A stretch of DNA of 64,000 bases. Origin: Bog-473 sp963726005 (GTDB lineage: Bacteria; Actinomycetota; Acidimicrobiia; Acidimicrobiales; RAAP-2). Position numbers and translations under genes: made by a program. The stretch is from the NCBI GenBank assembly GCA_963726005.1, contig CAVSAT010000002.1, forward strand, positions 186,001-250,000, given 5' to 3'. Shown here piece by piece: positions 10,725 to 18,626 of this stretch (position 1 is the stretch's first letter; every line of letters begins with the position of its first letter). The notes beneath the pieces were generated by a model, which had not been told where the DNA came from, did not search any database, and was given only the letters and a program-made list of their open reading frames with translations.

Positions 10725-11303
10725 TCAAACGGTTGACGGCAGGTTCCAGACCTCGATGGCGGGCCATTCCCAATCCCAACCGAGCACGCTGATCGCCCCG
10801 GCCCGCAGGAGCAAGAGCCGACCGGCCACGGGCGGCAAGCCGATCCAGCGGGCCGCCAGCACCCGGAGCAGATGGCCGTGGGCCACGCAGAGGGTGTCAC
10901 CCTCAAGTGCCCGCGCCCGTTCGATCACCCGATCGGCGCGACGGCCGACGTCGGTCACCCGCTCGCCGCCGGGAACGCCGTCTTGCCACAGGTCCCAACC
11001 CGGTCGTCGTTCGCGTATCTCGGCCGAGGTGAGGCCCTCGTAAGCCCCGTAGTCCCACTCCATGAGGTCGGGGTCGATCTCGCACTGGAAACCGGCCAGC
11101 GCACACGTCTCGGCTGCCCGTCGAAGGGGGCTCGAGAGTACGAGTCCGAAGCTCGCGAAACCATGCGCACGCAGGATCTCGCCCGCCTGCTTGGCTTGCT
11201 CGCACCCCTCATCGAGCAAGGGAATATCCGTTCGTCCCGTGTGTTGACCAGATTGGGACCATTGGGTCGCGCCGTGCCTGAGAAGCACCATCCTGGCCGC
11301 CAT
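10725..11303 (-). CDS. histidine phosphatase family protein
   Basis: The 192-residue phosphoglycerate-mutase-like enzyme has the RHG motif in MVLLRHGATQWSQSG, LSSPLRRAAETC, DLMEWDYGAYEGLTSAEI and VAHGHLLRVLAARW (the second catalytic His). The frame is open to 11537, but that extension has no homologous look and would overlap the sigma-factor promoter region; the ATG at 11303 (MAARMVLLRHG) fits the family. It is divergent from the sigma factor with 156 bp between starts. The substrate is not predictable (phosphosugar, nucleotide or protein phosphohistidine). Confidence 0.88.
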   Translation of the reverse strand: MAARMVLLRHGATQWSQSGQHTGRTDIPLLDEGCEQAKQAGEILRAHGFASFGLVLSSPLRRAAETCALAGFQCEIDPDLMEWDYGAYEGLTSAEIRERRPGWDLWQDGVPGGERVTDVGRRADRVIERARALEGDTLCVAHGHLLRVLAARWIGLPPVAGRLLLLRAGAISVLGWDWEWPAIEVWNLPSTV

Positions 11304-11401
11304 CGCCGTAGACCACCACGCGGTCCCCGTGGGCGCAATTCGGTGCGAACACCCCGATGGAATGATCCGGGCGGTGGTCGGGTTGTATTTGTCAGGTTCA
11401 T

Positions 11402-11417
11402 CCCGGAAGCCTCCGGG
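11402..11417 (+). repeat. small hairpin in the sigma-factor leader
   Basis: CCCGGA-AGCC-TCCGGG forms a six-base-pair stem with a four-base loop, 43 bases upstream of the sigma-factor ATG. It could influence transcript stability or be an operator half-site pair; no family is recognised. Confidence 0.35.
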
Positions 11418-11459
11418 TACGTACGACTGAGAGCGAGCAAAGAAGCGTCTGGAGCGAAC

Positions 11460-12296
11460 ATGAAGAGCGCTGTGAACACATCGGACACATTGGGCCTGAT
11501 GTTGCGCGACCTCGACCAGTTTCCAATGCCCGACCACGAGCAGCAGGTCGAGCTGGCCAAGCGAGTGACGGCCGGTGACGAGGCCGCGCGGAAGCAGATG
11601 GTGGCCGCCAACCTCCGGTTAGTGGTGCACTGGGCCAGGCGCTATCAGGATCGCGGCGTGGACATGGCCGACCTCGTGCAGGAAGGTACGTTCGGCCTGA
11701 TGCGCGCCGTCGACAAGTTCGACTGGGAGAGAGGCTTCCGGTTCTCCACCTATGCCACCTGGTGGATTCGCCAGGCACTACAGCGTGCCGTCCAGCAGCA
11801 CGGCCGCACGATCAGGATCCCCCTCGAGGTCGGAGAGCAGATCCAGCGCCTGGAGCTCACGAAGTCAGAGCTCGCGAGCACGCTGGGCCGCGCGCCGACC
11901 GAGGCCGAGCTCGATGAGGCGACGGGACTGACCGCCGACGAGCGGGAGGGGCTCGAGGATGTGGCCCGGGTGACCGCGTCGCTCGACCAGCCCGCAGCCC
12001 TCGAGTCATCCACGACGCTGGGCGAGCTCGTGGCACCTGACGATTCGGACTTCGTCTCCGATGTGGAGGAGACAATGGTCTACGAGCGGGTCCGCGAAGC
12101 GGTCGAGCGGCTGCCGGGCCTCCAGCGCGACGTGCTCCGTCTCCGCTTCGGCTTCGACGGCGACTCCCCGGCTTCGCTGCAGTCGACCGCCGAGCGCCTC
12201 GGCGTCGGCGTCCGTCGGGTGCGGCGTGCAGAGGAGGAGGCGCTGGCCGCGCTGTCCTTCGACTCTGACGTGCTCGGCGTCCACCAAGCCGCCTGA
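11460..12296 (+). CDS. RNA polymerase sigma-70 family factor, group-2-like
   Basis: The 278-residue sigma factor starts at ATG 11460 with GGAG five bases upstream. It has region 1.2 (LGLMLRDLDQFPMPD), region 2 (ANLRLVVHWARRYQDRG, DLVQEGTFGLMRAVDKF and FSTYATWWIRQAL), region 3 (RTIRIPLEVGEQIQ) and region 4 (VERLPGLQRDVLRLRFGF and a helix-turn-helix SLQSTAERLGVGVRRVRR). Region 1.1 is absent, so it is a group 2 or 3 factor rather than the principal sigma. In place of the usual GLT/SLE patch before the helix-turn-helix it reads DGDSPASL, which may alter promoter choice. A strong hairpin follows the stop. Confidence 0.93.
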   Translation: MKSAVNTSDTLGLMLRDLDQFPMPDHEQQVELAKRVTAGDEAARKQMVAANLRLVVHWARRYQDRGVDMADLVQEGTFGLMRAVDKFDWERGFRFSTYATWWIRQALQRAVQQHGRTIRIPLEVGEQIQRLELTKSELASTLGRAPTEAELDEATGLTADEREGLEDVARVTASLDQPAALESSTTLGELVAPDDSDFVSDVEETMVYERVREAVERLPGLQRDVLRLRFGFDGDSPASLQSTAERLGVGVRRVRRAEEEALAALSFDSDVLGVHQAA

Positions 12297-12340
12297 ACTA
12301 CCCCGGGTAGCCCTAAGGACCAGGGGCTACCCCAGGTAGT
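12297..12340. terminator. bidirectional hairpin terminator between sigma factor and rluD
   Basis: ACTACC pairs with GGTAGT, and inside it GGGTAGCCC (12305-12313) pairs perfectly with GGGCTACCC (12324-12332) around a 10-base loop. The hairpin starts at the base after the sigma stop and its right arm overlaps the rluD stop codon, so it serves two convergent genes. There is no long T-tract, as is usual at high GC. Confidence 0.8.
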
Positions 12341-13358
12341 CCTTGAGGTCACCGGGCAGCGGGGACCTAAATTCCATGCGGGCGGCCGTTCCCGGGTGCG
12401 TGAACGCGAGCTCAGCCGCGTGCAGGAAGAAGCGACCGGCGCCCAGACGCCGGTCGGGCACCCCGTAGCGGGCATCACCCACCACGGGGTGTCCGATGGC
12501 TGCCATGTGGACGCGTATCTGGTGGGTCCGACCGCTCTGCAGCGAAAGTTCGAGCAGCGTCGTCGGTGAGGACGCCCCGTCCCCGTCCCGTCGCTCCACG
12601 ACGGTGTAGGCGGTCCGGGCCGGCTTTCCACCGGCGGTGACGGCCATCTTGGTGGGTGTACGGGTCGACCGGCCGATCGGGGCTTCGACCTCCCCCCGGT
12701 CCTCCGCCACTTCACCTTCCACCAGCGCGAGATAGCGGCGCTCCATCGTCCTCGTGGCGAGCTGCCCGACAAGCGCCCGGTACGCCTCTGCAGTCCGCGC
12801 CACGGCGAGAAGCCCCGACGTCCCCTTGTCGAGCCGGTGCACGATCCCGGGCCGGTCGGGCGCGCACACACCCGAGGCCACGAGATCGGCCAAGTCGGGA
12901 AAACGGGCCAGCAGGCCCCCGACCAGGGTCCCAACGTCGTGCCCCGCACCCGGGTGGACGACGAGTCCCGCCGGCTTGTCCACGACGGCCACCAGGTTGT
13001 CAGCGTGCACGACCTCGAAGAGCACCCCATGCTCGGGCGCGACACGGTCGTCGGGCGCCCCTCGCAGCCGAACGGTCAACGTGGTCCCCTCAATGAGCAG
13101 GGTGCGCCCGACCGAGACGGGCGTTCCGTCGATCAGCACGCGGCCGGCCGCGATCAGCTCGCCGGCCATAGCTCGCGAGACGTTGGCCGCCATCGCGACG
13201 CCCCGATCCGCCCGAACGCCGGCGAGCAGTGCGGGGACCTCGGTCGAAATGATGTCCCCATCCACGACCCCGTCGTCGCCAGGTCCACCGTCGTCGCCGG
13301 GTCCACCGTCGTCGCCACGTCCCCCGAGTCCCCCGTCGCCACCCATCCCGGCCCTCAT
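12327..13358 (-). CDS. rluD: RluA/RluD family 23S rRNA pseudouridine synthase
   Basis: 343 residues. The start is the ATG at 13358, which overlaps the lspA stop (ATGA). After a Gly/Asp-rich tail (residues about 5-35) comes an S4-like domain (NVSRAMAGELIAAGRVLIDG) and then the catalytic domain with GIVHRLDKGTSGLLAVARTA (catalytic Asp in HRLDKGTSG), RYLALVEGEV, LELSLQSGRTHQIRVHMAAI and GHPVVGDARYG. Family members modify U1911/1915/1917 of 23S rRNA. The lspA-rluD pairing is conserved across bacteria. The GD tail is unusual and repeat-encoded. Confidence 0.94.
   Translation of the reverse strand: MRAGMGGDGGLGGRGDDGGPGDDGGPGDDGVVDGDIISTEVPALLAGVRADRGVAMAANVSRAMAGELIAAGRVLIDGTPVSVGRTLLIEGTTLTVRLRGAPDDRVAPEHGVLFEVVHADNLVAVVDKPAGLVVHPGAGHDVGTLVGGLLARFPDLADLVASGVCAPDRPGIVHRLDKGTSGLLAVARTAEAYRALVGQLATRTMERRYLALVEGEVAEDRGEVEAPIGRSTRTPTKMAVTAGGKPARTAYTVVERRDGDGASSPTTLLELSLQSGRTHQIRVHMAAIGHPVVGDARYGVPDRRLGAGRFFLHAAELAFTHPGTAARMEFRSPLPGDLKDYLG
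13270..13323. repeat. three 18-bp tandem repeats in the rluD N-terminus
   Basis: Units at 13270-13287, 13288-13305 and 13306-13323 share CCGTCGTCGCC and differ at one to three positions. On the minus strand each encodes Gly-Asp-Asp-Gly with flanking Gly/Pro. The length is a multiple of three, so copy-number change would keep the frame. Confidence 0.8.
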
Positions 13359-13852
13359 CGGGCCTCCCCGGCCCGCACCGCGTCGCGGCCGCCGAAGAGC
13401 AGGCAGGCCACAACGACGATCACACCCACGGTCACGCATGCGTCCGCCACGTTGAAAGTCGGCCAGTAGTCGAGCGTGATGAAGTCGGGCACCTGGCCCC
13501 CGTTTGCCCCCACGATCCGTTCGCTCAGGTTGCCGACGGCGCCACCAAGGACCAGTCCCGCCCCGATGGCCACCGGCACAGTGCGGACCTGGGCCACGAC
13601 GAAGGCGAGAATCACGACACCGATGCACAGGAGCACCGTCACGGCGACGGCCCGACCGCTAAAAAGGCTGAAGGCGAAGCCTGAGTTGTAGGTGAGCGCC
13701 AGTCCGAACGGCCCCCAGACGTGGCGGGCATCGTGAAGGTGGTCCACGGCGAGCGTGGTAGTCACCCGATCGGCCACCACCACGAGGGCGGCTATGGCGT
13801 ACGCCAGGACCCGGGGTCGGGTCAGCGCCGCGACAGCCCTCCGCTCTTGCAC
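13355..13852 (-). CDS. lspA: lipoprotein signal peptidase (signal peptidase II)
   Basis: The 165-residue inner-membrane aspartyl protease has four predicted transmembrane segments. Family motifs are NSGFAFSLFSG, GGAVGNLSERIVG, GQVPDFITLDYWP and FNVADACVTVG. The catalytic aspartates are those in PDF and VAD. The usual DR of GNxxDR reads ER here, a conservative change outside the dyad. It removes signal peptides from prolipoproteins. It overlaps the upstream DksA-like gene by 31 bp and rluD by four, so the three genes are probably cotranslated. Confidence 0.93.
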   Translation of the reverse strand: MQERRAVAALTRPRVLAYAIAALVVVADRVTTTLAVDHLHDARHVWGPFGLALTYNSGFAFSLFSGRAVAVTVLLCIGVVILAFVVAQVRTVPVAIGAGLVLGGAVGNLSERIVGANGGQVPDFITLDYWPTFNVADACVTVGVIVVVACLLFGGRDAVRAGEAR

Positions 13853-14721
13853 GCCACGCAGAGACGGGCGTAAGGCAGCGCCCGCAGGCGGGGCTTGGGG
13901 ATCGGCTGGAAGCAGCGCTCGCAGTACCCGTACGTCTTGTCGTCGATACGCCGCACGGCGTCATCGATCTCCTCGACCGCAAGGGTCGCCTGCCCGGACA
14001 GTGCGAGGTTGCGCTCGCGGTCGACCGTGACCGTGCCACCCTCACCCGACTCCTCGTCGAATTGCACATCGCCCGGCTCGCGCTCGAGCGCGAGCGAGTC
14101 GGCTTCGGCCCGGAGTGACGTCGCCTGCTCCTGGTAGACGGCACGGTCGGCCTGCAGCAGCTCTCGCACCTCGTCGAGGAACTTGGTGTCCTTGGCGTAG
14201 GGGCCGGTCTTCGGCCGCACTGGCGCGGGCGGCTTGGGCTTGGGCGTGAATGTCGTGCGCGCCGGCGCGGGAGCGCCCGCTCCGTTGGCGGCAGCCGTCG
14301 CGGCCCGGGATCCTCCCGGCGACGCGGCCTTCTTGGCGGCGGGCTTCTCGGCCGCCTTCTTGGTCACGGCCGGCGGCGCGGCCTTCTTGGGAGCGGGCGC
14401 CGACTTCTTGGCGGCCGGGGCCGACTTCTTGGGGGCCGGCGCCCCCTTCTTGGGGGCAGCGGACTTCTTGGCCACCCCTGTGGCGGTCTTCTTCGGCGCC
14501 GTGGACACCGCCTTCTTGGCTGTAGGTACGGGCTTCTTCGTCGGCGTCGCTACCTTCTTCACAACGGGGGCTGCCTTCTTTTTTGAGAGAGCTGGACGTT
14601 TCGTGGCTGTTGCAGCAACCTTGGCCGGCGGCTTTTTGTTCCCGGTCCGTAGCGGTGCTTTCGCGGTCGAACGCGGCGCAGGCAACTTCTTGACCTGGGA
14701 GCCCTTGCTCGCTGGGGTCAT
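13822..14721 (-). CDS. DksA/TraR-type zinc-finger protein with histone-like Lys/Ala/Pro tail
   Basis: 299 residues in two parts. Residues 1 to about 165 are a basic low-complexity tail of repeated KKxAPAPKK-like units, resembling histone H1 or mycobacterial HupB tails. Residues about 175-299 are a DksA/TraR domain: a coiled-coil region (FLDEVRELLQADRAVYQEQA, LAVEEIDDAVRRIDDKTYG) then a C4 zinc finger YCERC ... LCVACKS (C-x2-C-x17-C-x2-C). The family binds RNA polymerase through the secondary channel. A basic tail suggests DNA or RNA binding as well; that is inference. It sits between divIVA and lspA, the place of a short traR-like gene in related actinobacteria. Confidence 0.85.
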   Translation of the reverse strand: MTPASKGSQVKKLPAPRSTAKAPLRTGNKKPPAKVAATATKRPALSKKKAAPVVKKVATPTKKPVPTAKKAVSTAPKKTATGVAKKSAAPKKGAPAPKKSAPAAKKSAPAPKKAAPPAVTKKAAEKPAAKKAASPGGSRAATAAANGAGAPAPARTTFTPKPKPPAPVRPKTGPYAKDTKFLDEVRELLQADRAVYQEQATSLRAEADSLALEREPGDVQFDEESGEGGTVTVDRERNLALSGQATLAVEEIDDAVRRIDDKTYGYCERCFQPIPKPRLRALPYARLCVACKSGGLSRR

Positions 14722-14848
14722 CGTTCCCTCCTTCGGACCACTCGTCGTGGCCGGATTCCCTGACGACGACCTCGTCCGGGGAGCGGGTGACGATACCGGA
14801 CCGCGACGATGAGGGGCAACATCCCCTAGGCGGCTCCAGCGGGTGGGA

Positions 14849-15635
14849 TCAGAGAGGTCGGGGGGCCCCTGACACTGCGGCGCCCGGTGCGCTCTGGAGG
14901 TTCAGCGTCGGCGCACCGTCGTCCGCCTCGGGGAGACTGCCCGAAGCGGTGGCCATTTCGCCCTGACCCCCGGGAGCCCTGGCGGGCGGAGCCTGCTTTG
15001 GCTTCACGCCCATCAGCGAGTTGGCGGGCTGAACGTTCTCGTCGACCCACTTCAGTATCTCGGAGAGTGCGCCACGCAAGCGGTTGCGCTCCGACTCGAG
15101 GTGCCGGGCCATGCTCTCGACGTCGGTCGCGAGCTCGGTCCGCGTCGACTCCAGCCGTGAGACCTCCTCGCGCAATTTCTGGTGCGTCTCCGCCTGCAGT
15201 TGTGCAGCCGTCGCCTCCGCTGCCGCAATGGCGGCGCGGGCCGACTCCTCCGCCTGCGCGACAACCGCCGCGGCCTCCGCCTCGCTCTCCCGCTTCGTCT
15301 GGTCGACGAACTTCTGGGCCAGGAGGAGAGTGCGCTGGAGCGTCTCGTCCGACAGCGCTGCCGCGTCGGCGCGGGGCGGCGGCGGCGGCACCCTCGTTCA
15401 CCTCGGCCGCCACGGGCGCCGCACGCTTTTCCCTCTCGAGCTGCGCGATCCGATCGCTCGCCTGGCGGAGTCGCTCGTTCAGCTGTCGGACGTGCTCTTG
15501 GAGTCCCTCGGCCTCCTGGGCGGCCTTGTCCAGGTACTCATCGACCTCATCGACGTTGTAGCCCTTGAGGCCGAGACGGAACTCCACGGTGCGAAGGGTG
15601 TCGAGAATCGATGCGGGCGCTTGCGAGTTGTCCAT
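14849..15635 (-). CDS. divIVA: DivIVA/Wag31-like polar growth protein, frameshifted
   Basis: The N-terminus (from ATG 15635) has the DivIVA membrane-binding domain, with ILDTLRTVEFRLGLKGYNVD and EVDEYLDKAAQEAEGLQ, then a coiled coil ending RIAQLEREKRAAPVAAEV. The frame then runs into unrelated Arg/Gly-rich sequence, while the rest of the coiled coil (ALSDETLQRTLLLAQKFVDQ, EEVSRLESTRTELATDVESM) continues in another frame to a stop at 14849. Removing one base near a GGGG run at 15373-15376 joins the two into a protein of about 262 residues. DivIVA directs polar growth and division-site assembly in actinobacteria and is often essential, so a sequence error is likelier than a true break. Confidence 0.88.
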
Positions 15636-15681
15636 GGAGGCCGAGTCTAACCACCCCTTCCTGCGGTTCCTGGAATAGCGT

Positions 15682-15939
15682 TCAGGCCCTCAGCACGGGA
15701 ATCAGCACGATCTGCGCTACGAGGATGACCACCAGAAAGGAGAAATCCAGCCCGGCCATCGGCCGGATGACCCGTCGCACGGGTCGGAGCACCGGTTCGG
15801 TCGCCTGGTACAGGAAGTACTGCACCCGGGCCAGGGTGGTCCCCTGTCGGATCCGGAACCAGCTCAGGATCGCGTAGGGGAACATGACCAGCCAGATGTA
15901 GGCCTCGATCAGCCACGCGAGCAGATGGAAAATGTTCAC
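15682..15939 (-). CDS. yggT: YggT family membrane protein
   Basis: 85 residues with two transmembrane segments (FHLLAWLIEAYIWLVMFPYA and FSFLVVILVAQIVLIPVL) joined by the conserved loop ATEPVLRPVRRVIRP. YggT proteins sit between sepF and divIVA in most actinobacterial division clusters; the precise role is unsettled (envelope or osmotic tolerance, possibly septal). It lies 20 bp upstream of divIVA transcription-wise after sepF, so it is part of the same operon. Confidence 0.92.
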   Translation of the reverse strand: MNIFHLLAWLIEAYIWLVMFPYAILSWFRIRQGTTLARVQYFLYQATEPVLRPVRRVIRPMAGLDFSFLVVILVAQIVLIPVLRA

Positions 15940-15959
15940 CAGCTGGGAGAGTAGTGGGT

Positions 15960-16550
15960 CTAGTCGCGGCCGAAACCGCGCTCAACCAGTCGCTGTCGCT
16001 CCTCGTCAGAAACCTTGACGTTGGTGGGTGCCAACAGAAAGACCTGGTCTGCCACCTTCTCCATTTCGCCGCTCAGGGCGTAGGTGACCCCGCTGCAGAA
16101 GTCGATCATCCGCCGCTGCAGATCACGGTCGGCCATCTGGAGGTTCACGATGACCGGCCGATTGTCCTTCAGGCGATCCGCGATCTCCTTGGCGTCGCCG
16201 AAGCGGGACGGGGCCACCACGTGCACCTTTGCCGAGGCGGGGACCGCGGCAGGGCTGATGGAGGGGTCGACGGGCACGGCCCTCACGGCGCTCGGCCGGG
16301 GGGCGACGTTGCTCGGCGCCGGCCTGGGCTGGCTGGGAACGGCGGACTCCCGGGGGATGGTGCGCACCCTGCTCATGCCGCCGCTGAACTCCTCGGCCTG
16401 CTCGTAGTCCTGTGTGCGGGGCTGGGGCTCGACCCGGGTCGCCGCCGAGAACCCGCGGGGAGCCCGGTCCTCGAGGTCGTCGTACTCGTCATACTCGTCG
16501 TCGAGCAGGCCGAGATACACCATGGTCTTCTTCATGAACGAGGGTGACAT
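15960..16550 (-). CDS. sepF: cell division protein SepF
   Basis: 196 residues: a short N-terminal membrane-targeting helix (MSPSFMKKTMVYLGL), an acidic and Pro-rich linker (residues about 15-95) and the SepF domain with RFGDAKEIADRLKDNRPVIV, NLQMADRDLQRRMIDFCSGV and DQVFLLAPTNVKVS. SepF anchors FtsZ filaments to the membrane and is the main anchor in actinobacteria, which lack FtsA. AGGAG sits five bases before the ATG at 16550, which I use instead of the more distal starts. It is in the expected place after ftsZ-yggS. Confidence 0.95.
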   Translation of the reverse strand: MSPSFMKKTMVYLGLLDDEYDEYDDLEDRAPRGFSAATRVEPQPRTQDYEQAEEFSGGMSRVRTIPRESAVPSQPRPAPSNVAPRPSAVRAVPVDPSISPAAVPASAKVHVVAPSRFGDAKEIADRLKDNRPVIVNLQMADRDLQRRMIDFCSGVTYALSGEMEKVADQVFLLAPTNVKVSDEERQRLVERGFGRD

Positions 16551-16682
16551 TCCTTCTCCTGTCATCGGACAGCGTAGTGCCTGCTCGGCCGCACCTGCGG
16601 GTCCCGGGACGGGTAGCCGACCACCCACGGCAGGGTCAGGCTCCCGACGAGCCTGACGATCCGTTCCACCAGAACCTTGCCC

Positions 16683-17378
16683 TCAGCCTCCACCTGAAGC
16701 GGCCCCGGCGGGGGGCCGCTCTCCGAACAGGGCCCGACCGACACGGACCATCGTCGAACCAGCCGCCACGGCGGCTTCGAGGTCGTCGCTCATACCCATG
16801 GACCGCTCGTCGAGACCCAGCTGGTCGGCCAATCGGCCGACCGTCGCGAAGGCAGCCGGCGCGGCGGTCGGACCTGGCGCGGCCACCGTCATGAGTCCTC
16901 TGACGTCGAGTCCCAGGTCCACGAGGCGCCGGACCAGCTCCCCCACGCCGGGCGGGGGGCACCCGTTGCGGCCGGGCAGGCCTGTCGTGTCGACCTGCAC
17001 CAGCACCCGGGCGCCGGGGGCAAAGCGGGCAATCCGCGCGCCCTCGGTCTCCCGGGCCACGCTCTGCCAGAGGCCGACGAGCGGGGCCAGCACCGCGACC
17101 TTGTTTCGCTGCACGGCCCCGAGGAAGTGCCAGACGACTGCGTCTTCGACGACCGGGGCCTTCGCGACGAGTTCCCCCGCATAGTTCTCGCCCAGGTCAC
17201 CGAGCCCGGCCTCCCACGCCGCGCACACCGCGTCGCTCCCGAACCCCTTGGTCACGCCGACGACCCGCACCAGTGCGGGGTCTCCGCCGGCGCGCTCGAT
17301 CCGCTGCCGGACCGCGACCAGCCTCCGCGCGACCTCGCCGCTAGCGGAGGAAGGAGGGGACGTCGAAATCGTCGTCAC
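16683..17378 (-). CDS. yggS: YggS family PLP homeostasis protein
   Basis: 231 residues of the alanine-racemase-like TIM-barrel family. LVRVVGVTKGFGSDAV carries the PLP lysine, followed by DLGENYAGEL, WHFLGAVQRNKVAVLA, VLVQVDTTGLPGRNG and the phosphate-binding C-terminus GSTMVRVGRALFG. YggS/PLPBP proteins bind PLP without catalysing a reaction and maintain vitamin B6 balance. The GTG start at 17378 gives a 38-bp overlap with the end of ftsZ. A yfiH gene, which often separates ftsZ and yggS, is missing. Confidence 0.93.
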   Translation of the reverse strand: MTTISTSPPSSASGEVARRLVAVRQRIERAGGDPALVRVVGVTKGFGSDAVCAAWEAGLGDLGENYAGELVAKAPVVEDAVVWHFLGAVQRNKVAVLAPLVGLWQSVARETEGARIARFAPGARVLVQVDTTGLPGRNGCPPPGVGELVRRLVDLGLDVRGLMTVAAPGPTAAPAAFATVGRLADQLGLDERSMGMSDDLEAAVAAGSTMVRVGRALFGERPPAGAASGGG

Positions 17379-18447
17379 CCAGGTCGAGCTCTTCCTCGGT
17401 TCCGGTGGCGTCGGCGAAGATGTCCACCGGCTCGGGTGTGGCGAAGATCGTCGACGTCAGGTCGGCGGACCGCGAGGTTGGGGCTCCTTCCTCCCACCGC
17501 TCGAAGCCGGCCGCGATGACGGTGACCCGGACCTCATCGCCCATGTTGTCGTCGATCACGGCCCCGAAGATGATGTTCGCGTCGGGATGTGCCACGGCGT
17601 GGATGATCTCCGCCGCCTCGTTCACCTCGAAGAGCCCGAGGTCCGACCCGCCGGCGATGTTGAGCACCATGCCGCGGGCGCCTTCGATCGATGCCTCGAG
17701 CAAAGGCGACGTGATGGCCGCCCGTGCGGCGTTCGCCGCACGCCCCTCGCCGATGGACGAGCCGATGCCCATGATGGCCGTGCCGGCGTTCGTCATGACC
17801 ATCTTCACGTCGGCGAAGTCGGTGTTGATGAGCCCGGGCACCGTGATGAGGTCGGTGATGCCGCGCACGCCCTGCAGGAGGACCTCGTCGGCCATCCTGA
17901 ACGCGTTGACCATGCTCGTCTTGTCGTTGGACACCGTGAGGAGGCGGTCGTTGGGGATGACGATGAGCGTGTCGACCTTCTCCTTGAGGAGCTGGATCCC
18001 CTTCTCGGCCTGCATGGCACGGCGCCGACCCTCGAACGTGAAGGGGCGGGTCACCACGCCGATCGTGAGCGCACCCAGCCCTTTGGAGACCTCGGCCACC
18101 ACCGGCGAGGCGCCGGTCCCGGTGCCCCCGCCCTTGCCGGCGGTGATGAAGACCATGTCGGCGCCCTGGAGGGCTTCTTCGATCTCGGGGCGGTGCTCCT
18201 CGGCGGCCAGCCGTCCCACTTCCGGGTCGCTGCCGGCACCCAAGCCACGGGTGAGCTGTCGACCGATGTCCAGCTTCAGATCGGCGTCGCTCATCAGCAA
18301 AGCCTGAGCGTCGGTGTTGGCGGCGATGAATTCGACGTTGCGGAGGCCCGAATCGATCATCCGGTTGACGGCGTTGACCCCTCCGCCTCCGACCCCGACC
18401 ACCTTGATGACTGCCAGGTAGTTGCCCTGAGAAGGCACGGTCGTCAT
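17341..18447 (-). CDS. ftsZ: cell division protein FtsZ
   Basis: The 368-residue tubulin homologue starts MTTVPSQGNYLAVIKVVGVG. The nucleotide-binding glycine loop is in GGGTGTGASPVVAEV, the T7 loop in VPGLINTDFADVKMVMTN, and the conserved C-terminal peptide ends DDDFDVPSFLR, the docking site for SepF and other partners. It polymerises into the Z-ring with GTP hydrolysis. GAGGGAG precedes the ATG. A 179-bp gap to ftsQ holds a likely separate promoter, as expected for a gene needed at high level. Confidence 0.98.
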   Translation of the reverse strand: MTTVPSQGNYLAVIKVVGVGGGGVNAVNRMIDSGLRNVEFIAANTDAQALLMSDADLKLDIGRQLTRGLGAGSDPEVGRLAAEEHRPEIEEALQGADMVFITAGKGGGTGTGASPVVAEVSKGLGALTIGVVTRPFTFEGRRRAMQAEKGIQLLKEKVDTLIVIPNDRLLTVSNDKTSMVNAFRMADEVLLQGVRGITDLITVPGLINTDFADVKMVMTNAGTAIMGIGSSIGEGRAANAARAAITSPLLEASIEGARGMVLNIAGGSDLGLFEVNEAAEIIHAVAHPDANIIFGAVIDDNMGDEVRVTVIAAGFERWEEGAPTSRSADLTSTIFATPEPVDIFADATGTEEELDLGDDDFDVPSFLR

Positions 18448-18542
18448 GAACTCCCTCGTCTTCGGGTCGATCGCCGACCGGTCGCTCTCTGGTTCGTTCC
18501 GCCAGACGTCACCGGGGACCAGTGACCAGGAACCAATCCCTG

Positions 18543-18559
18543 AACCTTTTGGGAAGGTT
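18543..18559. repeat. short inverted repeat upstream of ftsZ
   Basis: AACCTT and AAGGTT flank a TTGGG loop in the ftsQ-ftsZ gap (18448-18626), about 100 bp before the ftsZ start. The surrounding bases are less GC-rich than the genes, consistent with a promoter region. Whether it is an operator or a leader hairpin cannot be told. Confidence 0.4.
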
Positions 18560-18626
18560 GATGTTCACAGTACGGCAACGTGACCCCACCATACGGGGGG
18601 TGTTCTGGCCGGTCAAGCATCCTACG

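Noticed and set aside
14849..15635. Phase variation of divIVA through the GGC repeat
   Set aside because: The run is short, and similar single-base breaks occur in unrelated genes without repeats, so a sequence error explains all of them more simply.
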